Origin: Planctomycetales bacterium
Lineage (GTDB): Bacteria > Planctomycetota > Planctomycetia > Isosphaerales > Isosphaeraceae
Length of the DNA: 5,381 nucleotides
NCBI GenBank assembly: GCA_027435495.1
Contig: DAHZZC010000164.1
Location: 1 to 5,381 of the forward strand
Direction of reading: 5' to 3'
This document shows, one piece after another, positions 1 through 5,381 of this stretch. Each line of letters begins with the position of its first letter. The stretch's first letter is position 1. The notes beneath the pieces are model-generated. The model did not search any database. It saw only the letters and a program-made list of their open reading frames with translations, and had not been told where the DNA came from. The position numbers were made by a program, and so were the translations under genes.

Positions 1-1569
1 CAGAACGAGGACAGCCTCCTGTTCTGGACCGAGCAGTCGATCAAGGGAAAGCAGCTTGAATTGCTGGGAAAGCAATTCGGCGACTGGGTCACACAAAAGT
101 ATGGGTCGATCGCCGCGGCCCAGCGCGCCTGGCAAGGCGCCTCGATGAAGGAAGACGACCCATCGCGCGGAATCCTCGGCATCCACATCATCTGGGAGCT
201 GACCCAGGACCGACAGGGAGGCATGAAGAAGCGGCTCGACGACCAGCTTCATTTCCTCACCGAGACGATGCACCGCTTCAATACCGAGATGGAGCGATAC
301 CTGCGCGAGGACCTCGGATGTCGCCAGCTCATCAACGCGGGAAACTGGAAAACGGCGGACAACATCCGGCTCAACGACGCCGAACGATGGTCGTACACCG
401 CGAACGAGGTGATGGCCGTTAACCGGTATTACAGCCCGATTCATGTCGGCCCCAACAACGGATGGCGGATCGACCGCGGGGATCAGTTCGTCGATTCCTC
501 GGTCCTGCTCGACCCGCGCGCCTTCCCGCTGGCGATCCGGCAGGTTCGCGGCTATCCGATGATGATCTCCGAGACGCACTGGGTCCCGCCGATGAGCTAT
601 CAGGCCGAGGCGCCCTTGCTCACCGCCGCCTACCAGTCGCTCACCGGACTCGACATCGTTTACTGGTTCTCGACCGGCGAGACCGAGTGGTCCAACCAGG
701 ACCGCGCCGAGTGGGACTCGGCCTCCCGGGCCAAGTGGGCGATCGCCACACCCGAAATGCTCGGCCAGTTCCCGGCCGCCGCCCTGCTCTTCCGTCGCGG
801 CGACATCAAGTCCGGTCCACCAGTCGTCACCGAACACCGAAGCCTCGACCAGATCTGGGAGCGCGTCCCGCCGATCATTGCCGAGGACCCGGGATACGAC
901 CCCAACCGTGACCTCGGCGATGCCCCCAAACGCGCCCACCTCGCACACGGCGTCGACCCGCTCGCCTATCTCGTCGGACCGGTTGAGGTCTCCTACGGCT
1001 CCGCCCCCAACCAGACCAGGGTCGCCGACCTATCGAAGTCCATCGACCGCGAGAAAAAAGTCGTCCGAAGCAACACCGGCGAACTCTTCTGGGATTACGG
1101 CCGAGGACTCTTCGCCATGAAAGCCCCGACCGCGCAGGGAGTCGTCGGATTCCTCGACAAATTCGGGCCGATCGTCCTGGGCGACGTGACCATTCGATCC
1201 GAAAATGAATACGCGGCGATCATTGCGGTTTCGATGGACGGCCTCCCGCTCTCGAAAAGCAAGAAGGTGCTGGTGCAGGTCGGCACCCGAGCCCGTCCGT
1301 CCGGCTGGGTCGACCGCGAAGCCACCTTCCCGATCGACGGGGGCAAGCAGACCATCCACGGCCGTCGGATCGAGTCGACCGGCAAGATGCCGTGGGCGAT
1401 CGCGGCAACCGAGGCGACGATCCTCGTCCGCAACCCAAACCTCGCCCGGGCGATCCCCCTCGATCCCAACGGATACCCGCGCGGAACGGCGACCGTCCGC
1501 CGAAAGGCGGGCTCGATCGAGGTCGACCTCCCCCGGTCGGCACTCTACGTCGTCCTCGTCGATCATTGA
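1..1569 (+). CDS. Glycoside hydrolase-like protein, clan GH-A TIM barrel (5' end missing)
   Basis: The frame is open from base 1 to the TGA at 1567-1569, giving 522 codons, so the start and N-terminal half of the barrel lie outside the window. The TTG at 61 is internal and is not a credible start. Codons 1-5 read QNEDS, and the Asn-Glu pair (Glu3) fits the strand-4 acid/base of clan GH-A. LINAGNW (110-116) looks like strand 5. PMMISETHW (186-194) supplies Glu191, placed like the strand-7 nucleophile. DIVYWFS (218-224) looks like strand 8. A beta-rich tail follows, with a TGELFWDYGRG segment near 359-369 and a DGLPLSKSKKVL segment near 413-424, a type I associate with large planctomycete and verrucomicrobial glycosidase-like proteins. 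The expected role is retaining hydrolysis of a plant or algal polysaccharide, probably outside the cytoplasm, but substrate and signal peptide cannot be seen. Clan membership is moderately sure. Family (GH5, GH42 or an unassigned relative) is not. Confidence 0.72.
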   Translation, partial: QNEDSLLFWTEQSIKGKQLELLGKQFGDWVTQKYGSIAAAQRAWQGASMKEDDPSRGILGIHIIWELTQDRQGGMKKRLDDQLHFLTETMHRFNTEMERYLREDLGCRQLINAGNWKTADNIRLNDAERWSYTANEVMAVNRYYSPIHVGPNNGWRIDRGDQFVDSSVLLDPRAFPLAIRQVRGYPMMISETHWVPPMSYQAEAPLLTAAYQSLTGLDIVYWFSTGETEWSNQDRAEWDSASRAKWAIATPEMLGQFPAAALLFRRGDIKSGPPVVTEHRSLDQIWERVPPIIAEDPGYDPNRDLGDAPKRAHLAHGVDPLAYLVGPVEVSYGSAPNQTRVADLSKSIDREKKVVRSNTGELFWDYGRGLFAMKAPTAQGVVGFLDKFGPIVLGDVTIRSENEYAAIIAVSMDGLPLSKSKKVLVQVGTRARPSGWVDREATFPIDGGKQTIHGRRIESTGKMPWAIAATEATILVRNPNLARAIPLDPNGYPRGTATVRRKAGSIEVDLPRSALYVVLVDH

Positions 1570-1579
1570 GGCCCATCAC

Positions 1580-1584
1580 GGAGA
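1580..1584 (+). promoter_or_regulatory. Shine-Dalgarno for the WD40 gene
   Basis: GGAGA lies six bases before the ATG at 1591, in the 21-base gap after the glycosidase-like gene. This supports the ATG as the start and independent translation of the second gene on a shared transcript. No promoter-like sequence fits in so short a gap. Confidence 0.7.
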
Positions 1585-1590
1585 AAACTC

Positions 1591-2544
1591 ATGAAGCCTG
1601 ACGCATTCCGACCGATCGGGAGCCTCGATGGCCACGCCGAGCCCGTCTACTCGGTCGCCTGGGCCCCCGACGGCCAGACCCTCGCGACCGCCGGCCTTGA
1701 CGATACCGTCCGCCTCTGGGAGGCATCAACGCGGAAAGAAATCCGCAAGTACGAGGGCCACACAAGGATCGTCACCGCGGTCGCGATCGCGCCCGACGGA
1801 AAATCGATCCTCTCCGGCTCGGGCGACAACTCGGCAAGGCTCTGGGCCTACCCCGGAACCGAACCGGCAAAGCAGGATCCGAAGGCGAAGCCGTCGCCAC
1901 CGGGTCTGATCCGAACGTTCTCGGGCCATTCCGCCGGGCTCTATGGCGTCGCCTTCCATCCCGATGGCAAGCGGATCACGACCTGCGCCTCGGACAAAAC
2001 CGCTCGGATCTGGGACCTCGCGAAGGGGAGTCAGATCCGATCGATCACCGCTCATGCAGCGATCGTTTATGGCATCGCCTTCGCGCCGAAGGGAGAAATC
2101 CTCGCGACCTCGGGCGACGACAGGCTCATCAAGCTCTGGAACGTCGCCGATGGCAAGGAGACCCGCAAAATCGAGGGCCACGAGGCACCCGTTTATGCGA
2201 TCGCCTACCGTCCGGATGGAAAGGCGATCGCCTCGGGGTCGTCCGACAGGACGGTCCGGATCTGGAACCCTGAAGACGGCAAGGCCCTTCACAAGCTCGA
2301 GGGCCACTCCGGCGACGTGTACTCGGTCGCCTGGAGCCGAGACGGCCGATGGCTCGCCTCGGTCGACAATGCGGGGAGCTTGATCGTCTGGGATGCCAGC
2401 GCGGGGAAGTCGGTCGAACGCCATCGGATCGCGCCGAGGGTTCTCACCTACTCCGTCGCCTGGAGCCCCGACGGCTCGAAGCTCGCGGTCGCCGCCTCCG
2501 ACAGGAAGACGCACCTCCTCGCGGTCGGTTTATCCTCCCGTTGA
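1591..2544 (+). CDS. WD40 repeat protein, single seven-bladed beta-propeller
   Basis: The 317 residues consist almost wholly of WD40 repeats. GH (or AH) dipeptides sit at 14-15, 56-57, 112-113, 154-155, 196-197 and 238-239. The matching blade-closing Trp residues are W43, W85, W141, W183, W225 and W267, most within RLW, RIW or KLW followed by D, N, E or A. A seventh, degenerate repeat (about 283-312) lacks both the GH and the WD but keeps the YSVAWSPDG core. Spacing is a regular 42 residues except between blades 2 and 3, where a Pro/Lys-rich insert (about 88-106) adds a loop. Seven blades make one closed propeller, usually a protein-binding scaffold with no catalysis. There is no signal peptide, membrane segment or fused kinase or caspase domain, so a cytoplasmic location is likely. 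ATG start with a good ribosome site. It lies 21 bases after the glycosidase-like gene and is probably in its operon. The binding partner is unknown. Confidence 0.93.
   Translation: MKPDAFRPIGSLDGHAEPVYSVAWAPDGQTLATAGLDDTVRLWEASTRKEIRKYEGHTRIVTAVAIAPDGKSILSGSGDNSARLWAYPGTEPAKQDPKAKPSPPGLIRTFSGHSAGLYGVAFHPDGKRITTCASDKTARIWDLAKGSQIRSITAHAAIVYGIAFAPKGEILATSGDDRLIKLWNVADGKETRKIEGHEAPVYAIAYRPDGKAIASGSSDRTVRIWNPEDGKALHKLEGHSGDVYSVAWSRDGRWLASVDNAGSLIVWDASAGKSVERHRIAPRVLTYSVAWSPDGSKLAVAASDRKTHLLAVGLSSR
1648..2463 (+). repeat. Near-identical blade cores in the WD40 gene
   Basis: The 15-mer TACTCGGTCGCCTGG occurs exactly at 1648-1662 (blade 1) and 2320-2334 (blade 6), and with one mismatch at 2449-2463 (blade 7). 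All three encode YSVAW followed by a P/R-D-G turn. The other blades encode the same turn with different bases. This suggests that blades 1, 6 and 7 are more closely related to one another, through duplication or gene conversion, although selection on the protein explains part of the identity. Confidence 0.6.
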
Positions 2545-2598
2545 TGCGGTCCGTCCAGGTATCGCGGCTTTATATAAAAGTCCTCAATCTTGAAAATT
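2545..2598. other. AT-rich convergent intergenic junction, possible bidirectional terminator
   Basis: This gap separates the 3' ends of the WD40 gene and pabC. The stretch from about 2568 to 2601 is strikingly AT-rich compared with everything around it. It holds a perfect 10-base palindrome TTTATATAAA (2569-2578) and an inverted repeat TGAAA-A-TTTCA (2591-2601) that runs into the pabC stop codon. AAGTC (2578-2582) could pair with GACTT (2604-2608) around the second repeat. None is a classic GC-rich hairpin followed by a U-tract, so a terminator role is inferred mainly from position and composition. Confidence 0.3.
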
Positions 2599-3405
2599 TC
2601 AGAGACTTGAAGACTCGAGCCATCCTCGGACCTGATCCCAGAGCCTGGCGGCGAGGATCCCGGGCGCCGGGAATTCCGTTCCCAGGAGCCGGTTCACCGG
2701 CAGCATGCCCCGGACCGAGTTCGTGAGGAAAGCCTCCTTGAAGTCAGCGATTTCCTCGATCCGAATCGTCCCCTCGACGACATCGATCCCGACGGCTCGT
2801 GCCCGATCGATCACGGCCTGCCGCATCACGCCGGGGAGAATCGGCAGGTCGGTCGTCGGCGTGACCAGTCTCCCCTCGCGTACAAGAAAGAGGTTCGACC
2901 GGAGCCCCTCGCAGATCCGCCCGTCGGGCGTCACGGTGAGAACCTCATCGGCGCCCTCGGCGGCGGCTCGTTCCTGCTCGATCCGTTGCCGCCAGTAGTT
3001 GAGCGTCTTGTGCCGCGCAAGGGGGTCATCGGGATCGGCGAACCGGTTTCGATCGATTCGCGCCCCTCCGATTCTTGAAGTGGGCGGAAGCGGTCCCGCT
3101 GTCATCCAGACGGTCGATCGCCCCTCAAACCCACCCGACATCACGATCCGGAGTCGAAGATCCCCGGAGTCCTCACCGCGAAGGAGGCGCACCGCTTCCT
3201 CGTCGGGCAGTTCGACCGGATCGAAGTCGAGTCCGAGCGCCTCCGCCGACCGCCGCATCCGATCCCGATGCCGCCCGATCAGCGAGGCTCGACCGTTCCA
3301 CGTCCGAAACGTCTCAAAGAGCCCGAGTCCGTGCTCGAACGTCCGGTCGCGGGCATCAACCCGCACCTCGCCCTCAGCCACAATTTGCCCGCGATACCAG
3401 ATCAT
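2599..3405 (-). CDS. pabC: Aminodeoxychorismate lyase (4-amino-4-deoxychorismate lyase), class IV PLP aminotransferase fold
   Basis: This 268-residue protein, within the normal family length, would release pyruvate from 4-amino-4-deoxychorismate to give 4-aminobenzoate for folate. The N-terminus WYRGQIV, the DRTFEHGLGLFETFR segment (20-34) and the RHRDRM helix (45-50) are typical of the class IV fold. Lys133, in HKTLNYW, is the expected PLP Schiff-base lysine. Glu166 in EGLRSNLF is the expected partner of the pyridine nitrogen, and LPGVMRQ (190-196) and TNSVRGMLPV (228-237) follow in the usual order. The ATG at 3405-3403 was chosen because it overlaps the pabB stop as ATGA and opens directly on the conserved domain. 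The frame itself continues far upstream, antisense-like through pabB, and that part is not protein-like. No strong ribosome site precedes it, so coupling to pabB translation is likely. Branched-chain or D-amino-acid aminotransferases share this fold, but the pabB neighbour favours lyase. Confidence 0.88.
   Translation of the reverse strand: MIWYRGQIVAEGEVRVDARDRTFEHGLGLFETFRTWNGRASLIGRHRDRMRRSAEALGLDFDPVELPDEEAVRLLRGEDSGDLRLRIVMSGGFEGRSTVWMTAGPLPPTSRIGGARIDRNRFADPDDPLARHKTLNYWRQRIEQERAAAEGADEVLTVTPDGRICEGLRSNLFLVREGRLVTPTTDLPILPGVMRQAVIDRARAVGIDVVEGTIRIEEIADFKEAFLTNSVRGMLPVNRLLGTEFPAPGILAARLWDQVRGWLESSSL
3402..3405 (-). promoter_or_regulatory. pabB stop / pabC start overlap (ATGA)
   Basis: On the minus strand the four bases read ATGA: ATG starts pabC and TGA ends pabB. 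Only a distant GGTGG (3420-3416) precedes it, so reinitiation or coupled translation probably sets PabC output from PabB translation. Confidence 0.8.
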
Positions 3406-4811
3406 GAGGATCGAACCACCGAGTGAAGACCACGTCCCTTGGCGAGCGTCTCCTCGTACTCCGCCTCCGGTTCCGAGTCGGCAACGATCCCGCCTCCGAC
3501 CTGATAGCTCAACTGGACCCCCTCGACGAGGATCGTCCGAATCGCGATGTTGAACGCGCTCGAACCGCCGCGACCCAGGTACCCGATCGCGCCGGTGTAG
3601 AGGCTCCGTCGGTTCGGCTCCAGCTCGTCGATGATCTCCATCGCCCGGATCTTGGGCGCCCCGGTGATCGACCCGCCCGGGAACATCGCCCGGATCACAT
3701 CCACGGCGCCGACTTCCGGGCGCAGCCGCCCCTCGACGGTCGCAACCAGGTGATGCACCTGGGCAAACGACTCGACCGTCAGGGCATCGCGGACGACCAC
3801 CGACCCATACCGGCAGACGCGTCCCAGGTCGTTGCGTTCGAGGTCCACAATCATGGTCAGCTCTGCGCGGTCCTTGGGCGAGCCGGCCAGCTCGATCGCG
3901 AGCGCCTCGTCGTCCTCGGGCGACCGACCGCGGGGCCGAGTCCCCTTGATTGGCCGGGTGACGATCCGATCGCCCCTCGTCTGGTAGAACCACTCCGGGC
4001 TCGCCGAGACGACCGCCCGATCGTCCCATCGGAGCATCGCCGAGAACGGCGCGGGGCTCCGGTCGCGGAGGCTCAAAAAGAGAGCCAGCGGATCGACCTC
4101 GCCCCTCGCCTCGAAGCGCTGCGAGAGGTTCACCTGGAAGACGTCGCCGGCCGCGATGTATTCAAGGACGCGCCGAACGGTCGCGAGGTACTCTTCCCGC
4201 GTGAACGACGAGACGAGCCCTCCCACCCGGATCGGCCCGAGGCCCGGTCGCGGGGCCTCCGATAGTTCACGAGCCCATCGCTCGCAACGCCGCTCCGCCG
4301 CGATCGACCCCTCACCGGTCAGATCCCAGGCGAGCACGCGAACGCGCCCGGTCCGGGCGTCGTGAACGACCACGGTATCGTACAGCCCCATCCGGATATC
4401 AGGGATCCGCGAGTCGCGAGGATGCCTTCGCGGAAGTCGCTCCAGCCGGGGCGCCAGGTCATAACCGAGGAACCCAATCAGCCCCCCCTGAAACGGTGAG
4501 GCATCGGGATCGGGTTCATCAGCCGGATCGGCAAGCCCGAACCGCCCGACCAGCCGATCGAGCGCACCAAGCGGATCGCCCACGCCCGACTCGATCGTCC
4601 CGCCCTCGCCGACGATCGACCACCCCTCATCCAGAGCCTCGAAGACCAGCCGCGGACGCGCGGCATAGAGACTCCAACGGGCGTCGTCGCCCGACCCTCC
4701 GCGACTCTCCAGAATCGCCGGACGATCCCAGCCCCCGACCACTCCGGCAAGCCAATCGGCGGGGATGTCGAGGTCTTCAAAAACGGCGACGGATCGAAGG
4801 CGGGTCGTCAC
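3402..4811 (-). CDS. pabB: Aminodeoxychorismate synthase component I
   Basis: This 469-residue chorismate-utilising enzyme would aminate chorismate to 4-amino-4-deoxychorismate, with ammonia from a PabA/TrpG glutaminase. The N-terminal domain (about 1-190) includes GGLIGFLGYDL (109-119), typical of TrpE/PabB. The catalytic domain starts near FTREEYL (203-209) and holds GDVFQVNLSQ (222-231), SASPEWF (269-275), DRAELTMIVDLERNDLGR (314-331), FPGGSITGAPK (377-387) and YQVGGGIVADSEPEAEYEET (436-455). The decisive motif is PIKGT at 287-291. Lys289 is the active-site lysine of PabB, where anthranilate synthase TrpE has Ala (PIAGT). The conserved Glu residues expected to bind magnesium lie in DLERND and in the C-terminal EYEET region. 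The GTG start at 4811-4809 has AAGGGG six bases upstream and gives a full-length N-terminus. There is no fused glutaminase and no pabA in the window. The gene starts 45 bases after the PIN gene on the same strand and is coupled to pabC. Confidence 0.95.
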   Translation of the reverse strand: MTTRLRSVAVFEDLDIPADWLAGVVGGWDRPAILESRGGSGDDARWSLYAARPRLVFEALDEGWSIVGEGGTIESGVGDPLGALDRLVGRFGLADPADEPDPDASPFQGGLIGFLGYDLAPRLERLPRRHPRDSRIPDIRMGLYDTVVVHDARTGRVRVLAWDLTGEGSIAAERRCERWARELSEAPRPGLGPIRVGGLVSSFTREEYLATVRRVLEYIAAGDVFQVNLSQRFEARGEVDPLALFLSLRDRSPAPFSAMLRWDDRAVVSASPEWFYQTRGDRIVTRPIKGTRPRGRSPEDDEALAIELAGSPKDRAELTMIVDLERNDLGRVCRYGSVVVRDALTVESFAQVHHLVATVEGRLRPEVGAVDVIRAMFPGGSITGAPKIRAMEIIDELEPNRRSLYTGAIGYLGRGGSSAFNIAIRTILVEGVQLSYQVGGGIVADSEPEAEYEETLAKGRGLHSVVRSS

Positions 4812-4856
4812 GGCAGTCCCCTTGCTTGGGGAACTTCCAGCGTCGATCGCTCCCCC
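4812..4856 (-). other. PIN-pabB intergenic spacer
   Basis: The 45 bases hold the pabB ribosome site and no clear promoter or hairpin. The short length fits read-through transcription from the PIN gene into pabB, but a promoter inside the PIN gene cannot be excluded. Confidence 0.4.
4818..4823 (-). promoter_or_regulatory. Shine-Dalgarno for pabB
   Basis: On the minus strand AAGGGG ends six bases before the GTG at 4811. This supports GTG as the pabB start, since no in-frame ATG lies near the N-terminus. Confidence 0.6.
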
Positions 4857-5342
4857 TCATCGATCATCCCGATCCGGGGCGAGAGTATCAAGCTCAGGCG
4901 GTCCACCCGACTCCAGATACCGAGCGATGAAGCGAGTGGGTTGGATCGGTCGCACGGTCAACCGTGTTTCGATTTCCAGAGCCTGGAAGTGTGTATCCTC
5001 GGTTACGATCCATTCGGCATCGCCAGCGACGGCCGCGTCGACGAACGTGTTGTCGTCGGGATCGTGGACGATCGCCCGCCAGAAATACGTCGGTTCAACC
5101 CGACGAACGTGCTCCTCGCGAAACTCCAGCAGCGATTCGAACGCCGACCAGGCCGACGGACCGCCGATCGCCCGAAGTATCTCCTCGTATTCGATCAGAA
5201 TCTCGTGGGAGACGACCATCAAGAACCGTCCGACGTCGAAGCCTTCGAGGATGGGTCGGAATCGGCCCCGGGATGGGATCGACTGGACCAGGACGTTCGT
5301 ATCAAGGACGATCGCGGGCCGCGCGGTCACGTCACCGGCCAT
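4857..5342 (-). CDS. PIN-domain ribonuclease, COG1569-type putative toxin
   Basis: The protein has 161 residues. IVLDTNVLVQ (11-20) opens the PIN fold and supplies Asp14. HEILIEYEEIL (46-56) supplies Glu51. DPDDNTFVDAAVAGDAEWIVTEDTHF (94-119) supplies Asp97 and Asp116. These four acidic residues match the metal-binding set of PIN nucleases, so the site looks intact. Spacing and the DPDDN...A/GDAEWIVT pattern fit the COG1569 group annotated as toxin components of toxin-antitoxin pairs, which are expected to cut RNA. The domain ends near ARYLESG (140-146), and the last 15 residues are a polar tail. The ATG at 5342-5340 is preceded at seven bases by a weak GGGG. The frame stays open to the window edge but offers no ATG, GTG or TTG there. 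It lies 45 bases upstream of pabB on the same strand and may share its transcript. RNA target and toxicity are not shown by the sequence. Confidence 0.82.
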   Translation of the reverse strand: MAGDVTARPAIVLDTNVLVQSIPSRGRFRPILEGFDVGRFLMVVSHEILIEYEEILRAIGGPSAWSAFESLLEFREEHVRRVEPTYFWRAIVHDPDDNTFVDAAVAGDAEWIVTEDTHFQALEIETRLTVRPIQPTRFIARYLESGGPPELDTLAPDRDDR

Positions 5343-5381
5343 ACGGATGCCCCGCGCGGAAGGACCGGATCGCTGCCTCGA
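5332..5381 (-). CDS. Possible 3' end of an upstream gene, candidate antitoxin (partial)
   Basis: On the minus strand one frame is open from the right edge to a TGA at 5334-5332, ending in EAAIRSFRAGHPYGR. Its stop would overlap the first 11 bases of the PIN gene. Antitoxin genes often lie directly upstream of PIN toxins with short overlaps, so this could be an antitoxin tail. Fifteen residues are too few to recognise a family, and all that supports it is an open frame and position. A non-coding leader for the PIN gene is the alternative. Confidence 0.3.
   Translation of the reverse strand, partial: EAAIRSFRAGHPYGR

Noticed and set aside
1030..1566. Minus-strand open frames opposite the glycosidase-like gene
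   Set aside because: They are low-complexity mirror translations with no domain, fully covered by the plus-strand coding region.
1726..2514. 262-codon minus-strand open frame opposite the WD40 gene
   Set aside because: It mirrors the repeat pattern of the propeller, has no family motifs and no ribosome site that I could see, and overlaps an unmistakable gene.
3406..4029. N-terminal extension of the pabC frame giving a 476-residue protein
   Set aside because: The extension lies within pabB in another frame and its Arg/Gly/Pro-rich translation is not protein-like. The conserved domain starts exactly at the ATG overlapping the pabB stop.
3423..4265. 280-codon plus-strand open frame opposite pabB
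   Set aside because: It is antisense to a well-supported gene, rich in Arg/Asp/Pro/Ala as expected for a mirror frame in GC-rich DNA, and shows no recognisable domain.
4818..4831. CCCC...GGGG inverted repeat upstream of pabB as a regulatory hairpin
   Set aside because: Only four pairs form and the inner TT/TT bases do not pair. The sequence is better explained by the pabB ribosome site.
1..5381. Interpreting the GCGATCGC sites as proof of a cyanobacterium
   Set aside because: About five sites, all encoding Ala-Ile-Ala in GC-rich codons, are not enough. Overall composition and gene style point away from cyanobacteria.
1..5381. CRISPR array, tRNA, rRNA, insertion sequence or phage gene
   Set aside because: I found no regularly spaced direct repeats, no transposase or integrase motifs and no RNA gene signatures. 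Nearly all bases are accounted for by coding regions.

Overview
The window is GC-rich (roughly 64% by eye) and densely coding. It carries five recognisable coding regions, two of them cut by the window edges. Long GC-rich reading frames, a cytoplasmic-looking bacterial WD40 propeller and a large glycosidase-like protein with a planctomycete-style C-terminal domain suggest a member of the Planctomycetota, perhaps Isosphaeraceae. This assignment is inference from sequence style, and no marker gene is present.

Plus strand, left half. Positions 1-1569 hold the 3' part of a large gene for a clan GH-A-like (TIM-barrel) glycoside hydrolase. The window opens within three codons of the putative acid/base Glu (an Asn-Glu pair), and a second candidate catalytic Glu lies at codon 191. 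After 21 bases, a good Shine-Dalgarno precedes a 317-residue protein that is essentially one complete seven-bladed WD40 propeller (1591-2544). The two are probably co-transcribed. Their functional link is unknown.

Convergent junction, 2545-2598. This 54-base gap is the only clearly AT-rich patch in the window. It contains short palindromes and may be where transcription from both sides stops.

Minus strand, right half, read right to left. A possible 3' tail of an upstream gene enters at the right edge and overlaps a PIN-domain nuclease gene of the COG1569 toxin-like type (4857-5342). After 45 bases comes pabB (3402-4811, GTG start), whose stop codon overlaps the start codon of pabC (2599-3405) in an ATGA. 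PabB carries the PIKGT signature that separates aminodeoxychorismate synthase from anthranilate synthase. PabC is a fold-type IV PLP lyase. Together they would convert chorismate to 4-aminobenzoate for folate synthesis, using ammonia from a PabA/TrpG glutaminase that is not in the window.

I see no tRNA, rRNA, CRISPR array, insertion sequence or prophage gene. The most unusual non-genic signal is a strong excess of GATC (about 90 sites) and of the palindrome CGATCG (about 27 sites) across the whole window. No clearly new multi-gene system is visible. The items most worth following are the unplaced glycosidase, the PIN gene next to the folate genes, and the GATC bias.
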